A stretch of 64,000 nt of DNA from Gemmatimonas phototrophica. GTDB taxonomy: Bacteria; Gemmatimonadota; Gemmatimonadetes; Gemmatimonadales; Gemmatimonadaceae. The stretch spans positions 1 to 64,000 of the forward strand of contig CAMBNV010000003.1 of NCBI GenBank assembly GCA_945869195.1, in the 5' to 3' direction. The position numbers and the translations under genes are program-made. This document shows positions 14,593 to 26,095 of the stretch, one piece after another. Every line of letters begins with the position of its first letter. Position 1 is the first letter of the stretch. The notes beneath the pieces are model-generated. The model saw nothing but the letters and a program-made list of their open reading frames with translations, was not told where the DNA came from and ran no database searches.

Positions 14593-17343
14593 ATGTTTTG
14601 GCGCACTGTTCGTAACGCTCTCTCACTGCTGGCGGTCCTGGCCCTCTCGGCCGACGCCCAGCAACGCCTGACCTCCCCTAAGGACTTCTTCGGCCACGAG
14701 ATCGGCGCCGACTACGTCCTTCCGAACTACACCAAGTTTGTCGAGTACTGGCAGCGGCTCGCGACCGAGTCCGATCGCATGGACCTGGACACGATCGGCT
14801 TTACCGCCGAAGGCCGTCCGCAGCTGATGGCAATCGTCTCCAGCCCCGAGAACCTCCGGGATCGCGAGCGGTACCGGAAGATCGCTGAACAGCTCGCGCG
14901 CGCCGAGGGGATCACCCCGGTGCAGGCGCGCCAGCTCGCCAAAGAGGGGAAGGGCATCGTCTGGATCGACGGCGGCCTGCACGCGACCGAAGTGCTCGGG
15001 GCGCAGCAGCTGATCGAGAGCAACTGGCAGCTCGTGTCGGGCGACGACGAAGAGACCGTGCGATTCCGCAATGATCTCATCATCGTGATGGTCCATGCGA
15101 ACCCCGACGGCATGGAGCTCGTGAGCAACTGGTACATGCGCGAGTCCGACCCGAAGAAGCGCAACATGAACATCCCGTCCCTCTACCAGAAGTACGTCGG
15201 GCACGATAACAACCGCGACTTCTACATGGTGTCGCAGCCAGAGTCGGAGAACATGAACCGGGTGCTCTACCAGGAGTGGTATCCCCAGGTGATGTACAAC
15301 CATCACCAGGCGGGCCCGGCGGGCACCGTGATGTTCGCGCCGCCGTTCCGCGACCCGATGAACTACAACCTGCACCCGCTCATCCGCACCGGACTCGACG
15401 TCGTGGGTAGCGCGATGCACAATCGCTTCGTCACCGAGGACAAGGGTGGCGTGGTGATGCGGGCGACGACGGGCTATTCGACCTGGTGGAATGGCGGCCT
15501 ACGCACCACGGCCTACTTCCATAACATCATCGGCCTGCTGACGGAGACTGTCGGCAACCCGACGCCGATGGAGATTCCCTTCGTCCCCAACCGGCAGATC
15601 CCGAGCGCCGACGTCCCGCTTCCCGTGAAGCCAGGCGTCTGGCATTTTCGCCAGTCGGTTGACTACTCGGTGACCGCTAATCGGGCCGTGCTCGACGTGG
15701 TCGCGCGCAACCGTGAGAACTTCCTGTTCAACATCTGGAAGATGGGCACCGATCAGATTGCCAAGGGTAGCCGCGACAGCTGGACCGTCTGGCCGCGCCG
15801 GATCGAGGCGATCCAGAAGCAGATGGTCGCCGCCCCTGCCGCCGGCGGGTTCGGCGGTGGAGCGAGTCAGTCGCGTAGCGGCCCGGCCGCGCAGGCGCTG
15901 ATGGCGACGCTCTACTCGCCCGAGCGGCGCGATCCGCGTGGCTACGTGATCCCTTCCGACCAGGCGGACTTCCCGACGGCGGTGCGGTTCATCGCCACGT
16001 TGCAGAAGAACGGCGTCGACGTGCACCGCGCGACGGCAGCGTTCCAGCTCGGCGGGAAGCGCTACGCCCCGGGCTCGTACGTCGTGAAGGTCGGACAGGG
16101 ATTCGGCTCGCATGTGATCGACATGTTCGAGCCCCAGGACCATCCCGATGACTTCCGCGTGCCCGGTGGCGCGCCCACGCCGCCGTACGACAATGCCGGC
16201 TGGACGCTCGCGATGCAGATGGGGGTACAGTACGACCGCGTCCTTGAGACAATCGACGGCCCGTTCGAGAAGATCACGCCGAACAATCGCGTGAAGCCGA
16301 TGGCCGGCACCGTGGCGAGCAGCGGCACGTGGGCGCTCTCCGGTCAGACGAATGACGCGTTCATCGCGGTCAATCGCCTATTGAAGGCCGGTGCCAGTGT
16401 ATCGCGCAAGAACGACGGTACCTGGATCATCGCCAGCACCGCCATCAGCCGGCCGATCGTCGAGCGCGCTGCGCGTGAACTCGGCCTCAACTTCACCACC
16501 GGGAGCGCGTCCGGTACGCAGCCGGTGAAGTCGATGCGCGTTGGTCTGTGGGATCGCTTTGGCGGCTCCATGCCCAGTGGCTGGACGCGGTTTCTGCTCG
16601 AGCAGTACGAGTTCCAGTTCAGCGTCGTCTATGCGCAGGATCTCGACGCAGGCAACCTGAACGCCAAGTATGACGCCCTGGTCTTCGTCGACGGCGCGAT
16701 TCCAGCGATCCGCAGCGCTGCTGCGGGTGGGGGTGCGGGCCGCGGCGGAGCGGGTGGCGGCGGTGTGATGGACACGACCTCCTTCTCGGCCGCCATGCGC
16801 CGGACGGTTGGCAACGTCACGCAGGACATCACGATGCCGCTCATCAAACAGTTCGTGGAGAAGGGTGGCATGGTGATCACCATCGGTACCTCGACGAACA
16901 TCGCGCAGCATCTTGGCCTCCCGATCTCCGACTATCTCGTGGAGCGGGCGCCGGACGGAACCGAGCGCGAGCTTGGCAACACGAAGTTCTATGTGCCGGG
17001 ATCACTGCTCGAGGTCGCGGTCGACAACACCCAGCCGGCCACCGTCGGCTTTGGGAAGCGCGCCGTTGTGATGTTTGACAACAGCCCCGTCTTCAAGCTC
17101 ACGCCGGACGCGCTCGCGCGCGGTGTGCGGCCGCTGATGTGGTTCGACTCGGCCACGCCGCTCCGGAGCGGCTGGGCGTGGGGGCAGAACTATCTCGAGG
17201 GCGGCGTCGTGGCCGCCGAGGCGACGATCGGACGTGGGACCTTGCGACTGATCGGGTTCGAACCACTCTTCCGCGCCCAGCCGGCGGGGACGTTCAAGAT
17301 GGTGTTCAACGGCTTGATCGGTGTGAACAAGCCGACGATGTAA
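14593..17343 (+). CDS. Secreted M14-family zinc carboxypeptidase
   Basis: Large exported metallopeptidase, 916 residues from ATG 14593 (GGAG ten nt upstream, then a signal peptide TVRNALSLLAVLALSADAQ). The track's 1034-residue version includes 118 residues of antisense shadow. The M14 zinc site is visible as HxxE in DGGLHATEVLGAQQ (near residue 131) and a later His in QVMYNHHQAGPAG (near 236), with ANPDGMELVSNWYMRESDP between. The second half (about 450-916) is a long region with a Gly-rich linker (AAGGGAGRGGAGGGGV) and a ThuA/glutamine-amidotransferase-like flavour (DALVFVDGAIPAI, GGMVITIGTSTNIAQHLGLP). Such big M14 proteins are common in secreted-protein-rich bacteria. Monocistronic, ending at a hairpin terminator. 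Confidence 0.9.
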   Translation: MFWRTVRNALSLLAVLALSADAQQRLTSPKDFFGHEIGADYVLPNYTKFVEYWQRLATESDRMDLDTIGFTAEGRPQLMAIVSSPENLRDRERYRKIAEQLARAEGITPVQARQLAKEGKGIVWIDGGLHATEVLGAQQLIESNWQLVSGDDEETVRFRNDLIIVMVHANPDGMELVSNWYMRESDPKKRNMNIPSLYQKYVGHDNNRDFYMVSQPESENMNRVLYQEWYPQVMYNHHQAGPAGTVMFAPPFRDPMNYNLHPLIRTGLDVVGSAMHNRFVTEDKGGVVMRATTGYSTWWNGGLRTTAYFHNIIGLLTETVGNPTPMEIPFVPNRQIPSADVPLPVKPGVWHFRQSVDYSVTANRAVLDVVARNRENFLFNIWKMGTDQIAKGSRDSWTVWPRRIEAIQKQMVAAPAAGGFGGGASQSRSGPAAQALMATLYSPERRDPRGYVIPSDQADFPTAVRFIATLQKNGVDVHRATAAFQLGGKRYAPGSYVVKVGQGFGSHVIDMFEPQDHPDDFRVPGGAPTPPYDNAGWTLAMQMGVQYDRVLETIDGPFEKITPNNRVKPMAGTVASSGTWALSGQTNDAFIAVNRLLKAGASVSRKNDGTWIIASTAISRPIVERAARELGLNFTTGSASGTQPVKSMRVGLWDRFGGSMPSGWTRFLLEQYEFQFSVVYAQDLDAGNLNAKYDALVFVDGAIPAIRSAAAGGGAGRGGAGGGGVMDTTSFSAAMRRTVGNVTQDITMPLIKQFVEKGGMVITIGTSTNIAQHLGLPISDYLVERAPDGTERELGNTKFYVPGSLLEVAVDNTQPATVGFGKRAVVMFDNSPVFKLTPDALARGVRPLMWFDSATPLRSGWAWGQNYLEGGVVAAEATIGRGTLRLIGFEPLFRAQPAGTFKMVFNGLIGVNKPTM

Positions 17344-17368
17344 GAGCACGGCAGAGCTGAGATGTGGG

Positions 17369-17403
17369 GAAGGGCGGGGGCCAGTCGGTCTCCGCCCTTC
17401 TTC
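17369..17403 (+). terminator. Intrinsic terminator after the M14 peptidase gene
   Basis: GAAGGGCGG (17369-17377) pairs with CCGCCCTTC (17392-17400), a 9-bp stem with a 14-nt loop, then TTCG. It lies 26 nt after the peptidase stop. The U-run is weak, so efficiency is uncertain. It also sits 3' of the convergent acyl-CoA dehydrogenase gene. Confidence 0.7.
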
Positions 17404-17468
17404 GTGAAACGACGAAGGCGGCCCCCGTGGTGCCCGGCGCGCGCGTCCCCTCTCCCCTCTCTCGTCAG

Positions 17469-18635
17469 TTACCGGAATAGTGATCTCGCGATCGTCGCGA
17501 GCTGCATGTTCGATGTGCCTTCGTAGATCGTCCCAATCTTCGCATCGCGGTAGTACTTCTCTACGGGATAGTCCTTCGTGTACCCGTAGCCGCCGAAGAG
17601 CTCGATTGCCAGCGACGTGACCCGCTCACACACCTGCGACGAGAGCAGCTTCGCCATCGCCGCGGACTGCGTGATGTCGCGGCCCGCGTCCGTGAGCCGG
17701 GCCGCGTTGTAGACCATGAGTCGCGCGGCCTCGAGCTCCGTCGCGGCCTGCGCGACCTGGAACTGGATCCCCTGAAACTCACTCAGCGGCTTCCCGAACT
17801 GCTGCCGCTCCTTGAGGTAGGCGACCGCCGCCGAGAGCGCACCCTGCGCGATGCCGACCATCTGCGCGCCAATCCCAATCCGCCCCTCGTTGAGTGCCGC
17901 GATCGCGAACTTGTAGCCCTGGCCCACCGGGCCGAGCACGTCGCTATCGGGGACGAAGACCGACTCGAGGATCACCTCTGTGGTGCTCGAGGCACGGATG
18001 CCGAGCTTGTCCTCTTTCTTCCCGACAGCGAACCCCTTTGCGGACCGCTCGACGACGAAGGCCGTGATGCCCTTGTGGCCTTTCGAAGGGTCGACCGTCG
18101 CGAAGATGATAAAGAGCCCGGCCTCGGCGCCATTCGTGATCCAGAGTTTGCGGCCGGTGAGGGTCCAGCCACCCTCGGCCTTCACGGCACGCGTCTGTAG
18201 CGCAAACGCATCCGATCCGCTCGACGCTTCCGAGAGCGCGTAGGCGCCGATCGTGTTCGAGCAGAGGCGCGGTATCCATCGCGCGAGCTGCTCCTCGCTG
18301 GCGGCCGCGATCAGCGGGTTGGCGACGAGCGTATTCTGCACGTCGACCATGATCGCGGCGGCCGCGTCGACCTTGGAGATCTCTTCCACCGCGAGCGTCA
18401 CCATCATCACTGTCCCACCGGCGCCGCCATGCCGCTCGGGCATCTGGATGCCCATCAGGCCCATCTCGAAATAGGCCCTGATCAGTGCGGGGTCGAGCGT
18501 CGCGTCGCGTTCCATCTGCTGCACACGCGGGGCGACTTCGCCCGCGACGAACTCGGCGACAGCGTCACGAAAGGCGATCTCGTCGTCTGAGAGGACGGTG
18601 AGCGCCGGGCGGGTGTTCTCTTGGATCGTGGACAT
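17469..18635 (-). CDS. Acyl-CoA dehydrogenase
   Basis: FAD enzyme that introduces a 2,3 double bond into acyl-CoA, 388 residues from ATG 18635 (MSTIQENTRPALTVLSDDEI). Family landmarks: GAGGTVMMVTLAVEEISK, GAYALSEASSGSDAFAL (FAD/substrate segment), WITNGAEAGLFIIFA, and the catalytic Glu in IYEGTSNMQLATIARSL. ALNEGRIGIGAQMVGIAQGAL and ELFGGYGYTKDYPVEKYYRDAKI are the standard C-terminal blocks. Short/medium or branched-chain (butyryl-CoA type) specificity is likely from the overall pattern. Follows metH on the same strand after about 57 nt; whether it belongs to that transcript is unclear. Confidence 0.95.
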   Translation of the reverse strand: MSTIQENTRPALTVLSDDEIAFRDAVAEFVAGEVAPRVQQMERDATLDPALIRAYFEMGLMGIQMPERHGGAGGTVMMVTLAVEEISKVDAAAAIMVDVQNTLVANPLIAAASEEQLARWIPRLCSNTIGAYALSEASSGSDAFALQTRAVKAEGGWTLTGRKLWITNGAEAGLFIIFATVDPSKGHKGITAFVVERSAKGFAVGKKEDKLGIRASSTTEVILESVFVPDSDVLGPVGQGYKFAIAALNEGRIGIGAQMVGIAQGALSAAVAYLKERQQFGKPLSEFQGIQFQVAQAATELEAARLMVYNAARLTDAGRDITQSAAMAKLLSSQVCERVTSLAIELFGGYGYTKDYPVEKYYRDAKIGTIYEGTSNMQLATIARSLFR

Positions 18636-18692
18636 CGGTCGATAGCGGCTGAAGGATCGGCACGCAGGGCTCATCGGACCTGCCAAAGATAC

Positions 18693-22405
<3,713 letters not shown>

Positions 22406-22409
<4 letters not shown>

Positions 22410-23326
22410 GACGCACTCCCCTGGCCCGGCGACGCGGCGCCCACCCCGCCCCCGGGACTCTCCGCCGCCCTGAGTCCGAGGATATGACAGAGTGCGTAGG
22501 CGAGGTCCGCCCGGTTCAGCGTGTAGAAATGGAACTCGGTGACGCCAGCCTGCGCGAGCTGCTGGCACTGTTCGGCGGCCACCGTCACGGCGACGAGTTT
22601 CCGTGTCTCCGGATCTTGGTCAAGTCCTTCGAACATCCGCGCGAATGGGGCCGGGATCGTCGCACCGGTGCTTTTGGCGAACTTCACCATCTGCGTGAAG
22701 TTGGTCACTGGCATTATTCCTGGGACGATCGGCACGGTGATCCCCGCCTTGCGCGCGCGGTCCACAAATCGGATGAAGGCCCAGTTGTCGAAGAAGAACT
22801 GCGTGATCGCGCGCGTGGCGCCGGCGTCGATCTTTCGCTTCAGGTTGTCGAGATCATCTTGCGGCGACTTCGCCTCGGGGTGGGTCTCGGGATACGCGGC
22901 CACCGAGATTTCGAAGTCGTGCTGCTTGCGCAGCCCGGCCACCAGCTCGGCGCCGAAGCCGTAGCCGCCCACTGTTGGGACATAGGGCGCGTCGCCACCG
23001 GGGATGTCACCGCGCAACGCGACCACATGGCGCACGCCCACGTTCCAGTAGTCGTCCGCGACGGCGTCGATCTCCGCCCGCGTCGCAGCAACGCAGGTGA
23101 GATGCGCCGCCGGTACGAGCTGCGTCTCCGCGATGATCCGGCGCACCGTCTGGTGCGTTCGCTGGCGCGTCGAGCCGCCGGCGCCGTAGGTCACCGAGAC
23201 GAAGCGTGGCGCGAGCGGCGCGAGACGCGTGATCGACTTCCATAGTGTCTCTTCCATCTCCGCCGTTTTAGGCGGGAAGAACTCGAACGAGACCTGGAAC
23301 GGGGCCGGCAGAACAAGTGAACTCAC
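22406..23326 (-). CDS. metF: 5,10-Methylenetetrahydrofolate reductase
   Basis: Reduces 5,10-methylene-THF to 5-methyl-THF, the substrate of the MetH encoded next. The TIM-barrel protein shows [14 protein letters not shown] (catalytic Glu region), [44 protein letters not shown] and VPGIMPV, all standard. I place the start at GTG 23326 because AGAGGG lies just before it; the track's GTG at 23344 falls inside the tail of the leader terminator. This gives 306 residues. Stop overlaps the metH start (GTGA), so the two are translated together. Confidence 0.95.
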
Positions 23327-23347
23327 GACACCCTCTAAAAGCACGAA

Positions 23348-23374
23348 AGCCCGGGGCTGCAGAGCGCCCGGGCT
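23348..23374 (-). terminator. Leader terminator between SAM-II aptamer and metF
   Basis: On the minus strand AGCCCGGG and CCCGGGCT form an 8-bp stem around CGCTCTGCAGC, followed by TTCGTGCTTTT and then the metF Shine-Dalgarno. The upstream AGCGC at the 3' edge of the aptamer could instead pair with GCGCT in the terminator loop region, giving a mutually exclusive antiterminator. This arrangement suggests transcription attenuation, but the U-run is interrupted. Confidence 0.7.
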
Positions 23375-23375
23375 A

Positions 23376-23430
23376 GCGCTTTAGCTGATTGTTTAACGTG
23401 GCCGCAATTTGCCTCGAAATCGCCACGAAT
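23376..23430 (-). ncRNA. SAM-II riboswitch (metA/SAM_alpha motif)
   Basis: Read on the minus strand, CGTGGC (23427-23422) pairs with GCCACG (23402-23397) as P1. The loop begins GATTT, as in SAM-II, and carries ATTGC; the 3' side reads CCACGTTAAACAATCAGCTAAAGC, in which GTTAAACAA and GCTAAA are the most conserved blocks of this riboswitch class. ATTG in the loop can pair with CAAT in the tail to make the pseudoknot helix. SAM-II aptamers bind S-adenosylmethionine and switch off methionine genes; its position before metF-metH fits exactly. Recognised by eye, without a covariance-model search. Confidence 0.88.
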
Positions 23431-23442
23431 CGGTTGTCCTCC

Positions 23443-23471
23443 ATTCTATCATCCGGATGAACGGATGGCAA
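23443..23471 (-). promoter_or_regulatory. Promoter of the SAM-II/metF/metH transcript with palindromic spacer
   Basis: On the minus strand TTGCCA and TAGAAT are separated by exactly 17 nt, a good sigma-70-type promoter whose predicted start is a few bases before the riboswitch P1. The spacer next to the -10 contains the perfect 12-nt palindrome TCATCCGGATGA (23449-23460), placed where a repressor dimer would block polymerase. No regulator gene is adjacent. Confidence 0.65.
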
Positions 23472-23515
23472 GGGGGCGGCGCCGAATGGCGGCCCCTCTC
23501 TGACCCGCGGGGGGC

Positions 23516-24103
23516 TCACAGGAAGGTGAGGAGCGCCCGCTGAAGCAGGCTGAGCAGGAACCAGGCCAGGATTGGCGAGATGTCGATCCCGCTCATCGCT
23601 GGGAGCAGCCGTCTCAGCGGTTCGAGGAACCAGTCGGTGAGTTGTGCTGCCAGCCGCCCGATTCGTGAGTACGATCCGCCGATCCAACTGCTGATGACGC
23701 GCACGAGGAGCGCGGCCTGGAGCACCCCGAAGGTCCACCGCACCAGTAGCTCCAATAGTCCGGAGAGTCCGTGCGAGGTCGCGAGGTACGCAGTCACGAG
23801 CGCATCTCGCACGCCGCCCACGATGAAGACGGCGCCGGCCATCACCATGAGCAGCACGAGGACGGCGACCCAGGGCAGGTTCGCGGCCGCTACGCCGGTG
23901 CGCGCCAGATGGCGCTCGACCGGGGCGAGGAGCGGATCGACCGTCGCCCGCACGAAGCGCGCGATGCTCCCGAACGGACTGAGTCGCCGCGACCGGACCG
24001 CCCAGGCGAGGGCTGCGGCCAGCGTCGCAAGCAGCAGCACAATCGCCGACCCCGCGCGAATCCCATTCATGATCGCGTCGAGCATTTCGATGAGCGCGCG
24101 CAT
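23516..24103 (-). CDS. YggT family membrane protein
   Basis: A 195-residue inner-membrane protein with several hydrophobic spans (AGSAIVLLLATLAAALAWAV, LPWVAVLVLLMVMAGAVFIV, LQAALLVRVISSWI, ISPILAWFLLSLLQRALL). The C-terminal part contains the YggT signature: an R-x-x-SSW segment, then LTDWFLEPLRRLLPAMSGIDISPILA. In other bacteria YggT proteins sit near cell-division or osmotic-stress genes but their function is not settled. Here it lies 5' of the metF promoter on the same strand and divergent from the ECF sigma operon. Confidence 0.85.
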   Translation of the reverse strand: MRALIEMLDAIMNGIRAGSAIVLLLATLAAALAWAVRSRRLSPFGSIARFVRATVDPLLAPVERHLARTGVAAANLPWVAVLVLLMVMAGAVFIVGGVRDALVTAYLATSHGLSGLLELLVRWTFGVLQAALLVRVISSWIGGSYSRIGRLAAQLTDWFLEPLRRLLPAMSGIDISPILAWFLLSLLQRALLTFL

Positions 24104-24158
24104 CAGTATTTCGGTCTGCTACGGGGAGTCAGAGCGTCTGGGGTCATGACCACGAAAT

Positions 24159-24188
24159 GTGACACGCTCCCTCGCTACAGGGTACTAC
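24159..24188 (+). promoter_or_regulatory. Possible promoter of the ECF/CBM48 operon
   Basis: GTGACA and TACTAC with an 18-nt spacer lie about 100 nt before the ECF sigma ATG. The -35 matches the consensus at five of six positions but the -10 is poor, so an ECF-type promoter recognised by the operon's own sigma factor is at least as likely. Shown as a candidate only. Confidence 0.3.
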
Positions 24189-24283
24189 ACGGTGTGAAGG
24201 ACGATGCGATGGGCCGGGTGCGTTTCGGTGATTCGCCGTGGCGCGAAGCGGAGGTGGCGGGGCATTTTTCCCGGACCTCGCTT

Positions 24284-24844
24284 ATGACCGACACACTGCC
24301 CGGCACCTCCATCGACCCGACCCTCCCGCTGCGTGCCAAGGCGGGGGATCGTCAGGCCTTTGCTCAGCTTGTGGATCTGTTGTATCCGCGCTCCCTACGG
24401 TTCGCTCTCCATATGGTGGGCAATCGAGAGGATGCCGAGGAGGCGGTGCAGGACACGTTCGTCCGAGTGTATCACCACCTCGGCCAGTTTCGGGACGATG
24501 CGCGGTTCGAGCCCTGGCTCTTTCGCATCTTGGCGAATCGGTGCCGGAGCTTGGTGGAGAAGCGGCGACGACACACCACGGTGATCCAATACGGCGATGT
24601 GCCGGATCGGGGCGGGCCGCCGGGGACCGAGACTGAACGGGACTGGACTGAAGAGGTGTACCGGATCTTGGCGACGCTCCCGCTTGAACAGAAGGAAGCG
24701 TTTCTGCTCCGGCATGTGGAGGACATGGCGTACGAGGAAATCGCCGCAGTGACGGGCGTCGGCCTCAGTGCGCTTCGAATGCGGGTCAAACGGGCGTGCG
24801 ATGTGTTGCGAGCGCGCCTTTCCGAGGTGATACGAGATGAGTAG
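24284..24844 (+). CDS. ECF-type RNA polymerase sigma factor (CBM48 operon)
   Basis: A 186-residue alternative sigma factor starting at ATG 24284 (MTDTLPGTSIDPTLPLRAKAGD); the track start at 23771 covers antisense of the YggT gene. Region 2 is clear (FAQLVDLLYPRSLRFALHMVGNREDAEEAVQDTFVRVYHHL, ending RFEPWLFRILANRC), and region 4 reads LPLEQKEAFLLRHVEDMAYEEIAAVTGVGLSALRMRVKRACDVLRARL. Closest in style to RpoE/SigW-type ECFs. The next gene starts inside its last codons (8-nt overlap), so the following membrane protein is probably its partner and regulator. Confidence 0.93.
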   Translation: MTDTLPGTSIDPTLPLRAKAGDRQAFAQLVDLLYPRSLRFALHMVGNREDAEEAVQDTFVRVYHHLGQFRDDARFEPWLFRILANRCRSLVEKRRRHTTVIQYGDVPDRGGPPGTETERDWTEEVYRILATLPLEQKEAFLLRHVEDMAYEEIAAVTGVGLSALRMRVKRACDVLRARLSEVIRDE

Positions 24845-25442
24845 GGAAGTTGATCGACTGATCGAGCGTGTGCGCTCGACATTGAGGGAGGCGCCGGAAG
24901 CAGTACCCGACCCGCGCCTGGTCGCCCAGCTGCTCAGCGCCGTCTGGGCGTCGCCCAAGCCGTCGATGTTGCGGCGGTGGCTCGACGCGTGGCGCGTGCC
25001 CGCCTTTTCCGCTGTCACCGCGACCGTGGTGGCAGGGCTCGCCCTGTTCGCCGGCTTCGTGACGCGTGGGGTAATCGGCGAGCGTCCGGCGCCGGAGCCG
25101 CTCGCGGCCAGCGGGCCGCAGACCGGAGAGTTCCCAGTGCAGTTCGCTGCGGCGACCACGATCGACGAGGCCGCGCCCGTGCTCACGCAGTTCGTACTCA
25201 ATGATGCCAAGGCAGAGCGCGTCTCGCTCGTCGGGGACTTCAACGACTGGTCCGGCGCGGCGACCCCGCTGACGCGGCTCGACAGCGGCGTCTGGACCGT
25301 TTCCGTCCCCCTGCCGGCCGGCCGGCAGGTGTACGCCTTCCTGATTGACGGTACATTCTTGACGGCCGACCCGCGGGCGCCGAAGTCTGGCGACGCGGAC
25401 TACGGTCGTGAGGGTTCCGTCGTGATGGTCTTCCCCCGATGA
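24837..25442 (+). CDS. Membrane-anchored protein with AMPK/CBM48-like domain, candidate anti-sigma factor
   Basis: A 201-residue protein with three parts: a cytoplasmic N-terminus of about 55 residues (MSREVDRLIERVRSTLREAPEAVPDPRLVAQLL), one transmembrane span (FSAVTATVVAGLALFAGFVT, about 57-76) and an extracytoplasmic C-terminal domain (about 115-201) of the AMPK-beta/CBM48 glycogen-recognition type: VSLVGDFNDWSG, then GVWTVSVPLPAGRQVYAFLIDG and a final strand. The gene overlaps the sigma gene by 8 nt and the next gene by 4. The topology and position are those of an anti-sigma factor that senses something outside the cytoplasm, here perhaps a glycan. The N-terminus has no zinc-binding motif, so the role is inferred from layout. 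Confidence 0.75.
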   Translation: MSREVDRLIERVRSTLREAPEAVPDPRLVAQLLSAVWASPKPSMLRRWLDAWRVPAFSAVTATVVAGLALFAGFVTRGVIGERPAPEPLAASGPQTGEFPVQFAAATTIDEAAPVLTQFVLNDAKAERVSLVGDFNDWSGAATPLTRLDSGVWTVSVPLPAGRQVYAFLIDGTFLTADPRAPKSGDADYGREGSVVMVFPR

Positions 25443-26095
25443 ACATGCATCGTAGAGTGATCACTCTCGTCGCGCTGGCGCTCGCCAGTGTGTCTCCCGC
25501 CCCGGCGTTCGCGCAGGGACCGGTAGTGCTGCGCATCGCCGACGCGAAGACGCGCGTGGTCGTCGAGCGAGAGATCGCTCGGGCCGCTGCGAGAGGGCTG
25601 CCATTGCAGCCGCTCATCGCGAAGGCAATGGAAGGTGTCACGAAGCAGGCGACCGGGGAGCGGATCCAGGTGGCCGTGTCTTTGTTGGCGAAGCGCCTTG
25701 AGCAGGCGCGAGTCCTTCTGGCTCCCTCGACATCGGTCGCCGAGCTGACCTCGGGCGCAGACGCGCTCGCGATCGGAGTGCCCGGCACGATGTTGAAGCA
25801 GATCCGTGCGGCCTGGCCCGTGGAGCGGTCGGTGGCGATGCCACTCGACGTCCTCACCGAACTCGTCGCGAGGAGAATCCCGGCGCAGCACGCGCTCGAG
25901 CAGATCACCGCACTGATGGCGAGAGGGGCGACCCCCTCGCAGATCGCCTCGCTCGGGTCGTCGGTGCAAGCCGACGTCGCGGCGGGCCTAGCGCCTGATG
26001 CGGCGCTCGACGTGCGGGCTCGCGGTGTGATGTCGCTCCTCCCGTCACCTGCAGCCGCGGCCGCTTCCGCTCCCAGTGGCCGGAGGCAACCGTGA
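25439..26095 (+). CDS. Exported protein of unknown function in the ECF/CBM48 operon
   Basis: I do not recognise this 218-residue protein. It has a signal peptide (VITLVALALASVSPAPAFAQ) and a mature body that is almost entirely helical by composition, rich in Ala, Arg, Leu and Val (AKTRVVVEREIARAAARGLPLQPLIAKAMEGV), with an Ala/Ser/Pro tail. Two similar helical segments, LQPLIAKAMEGVTKQATGERIQVAVSLLAKRL and LDVLTELVARRIPAQHALEQITALMARGATPSQI, could be repeats. It overlaps its neighbours on both sides (ATGA at the start, 20 nt at the end), so it is an integral member of the four-gene unit. Confidence 0.75.
   Translation: MNMHRRVITLVALALASVSPAPAFAQGPVVLRIADAKTRVVVEREIARAAARGLPLQPLIAKAMEGVTKQATGERIQVAVSLLAKRLEQARVLLAPSTSVAELTSGADALAIGVPGTMLKQIRAAWPVERSVAMPLDVLTELVARRIPAQHALEQITALMARGATPSQIASLGSSVQADVAAGLAPDAALDVRARGVMSLLPSPAAAAASAPSGRRQP

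Noticed and set aside
23373-23738. 121-residue minus ORF 23373-23738
   Set aside because: It overlaps the YggT gene and runs through the promoter and SAM-II region, with no domain and Pro/Arg-rich shadow composition.
23771-24283. N-terminal 171 residues of the 357-residue plus ORF
   Set aside because: Antisense to YggT; the sigma factor proper begins at ATG 24284.
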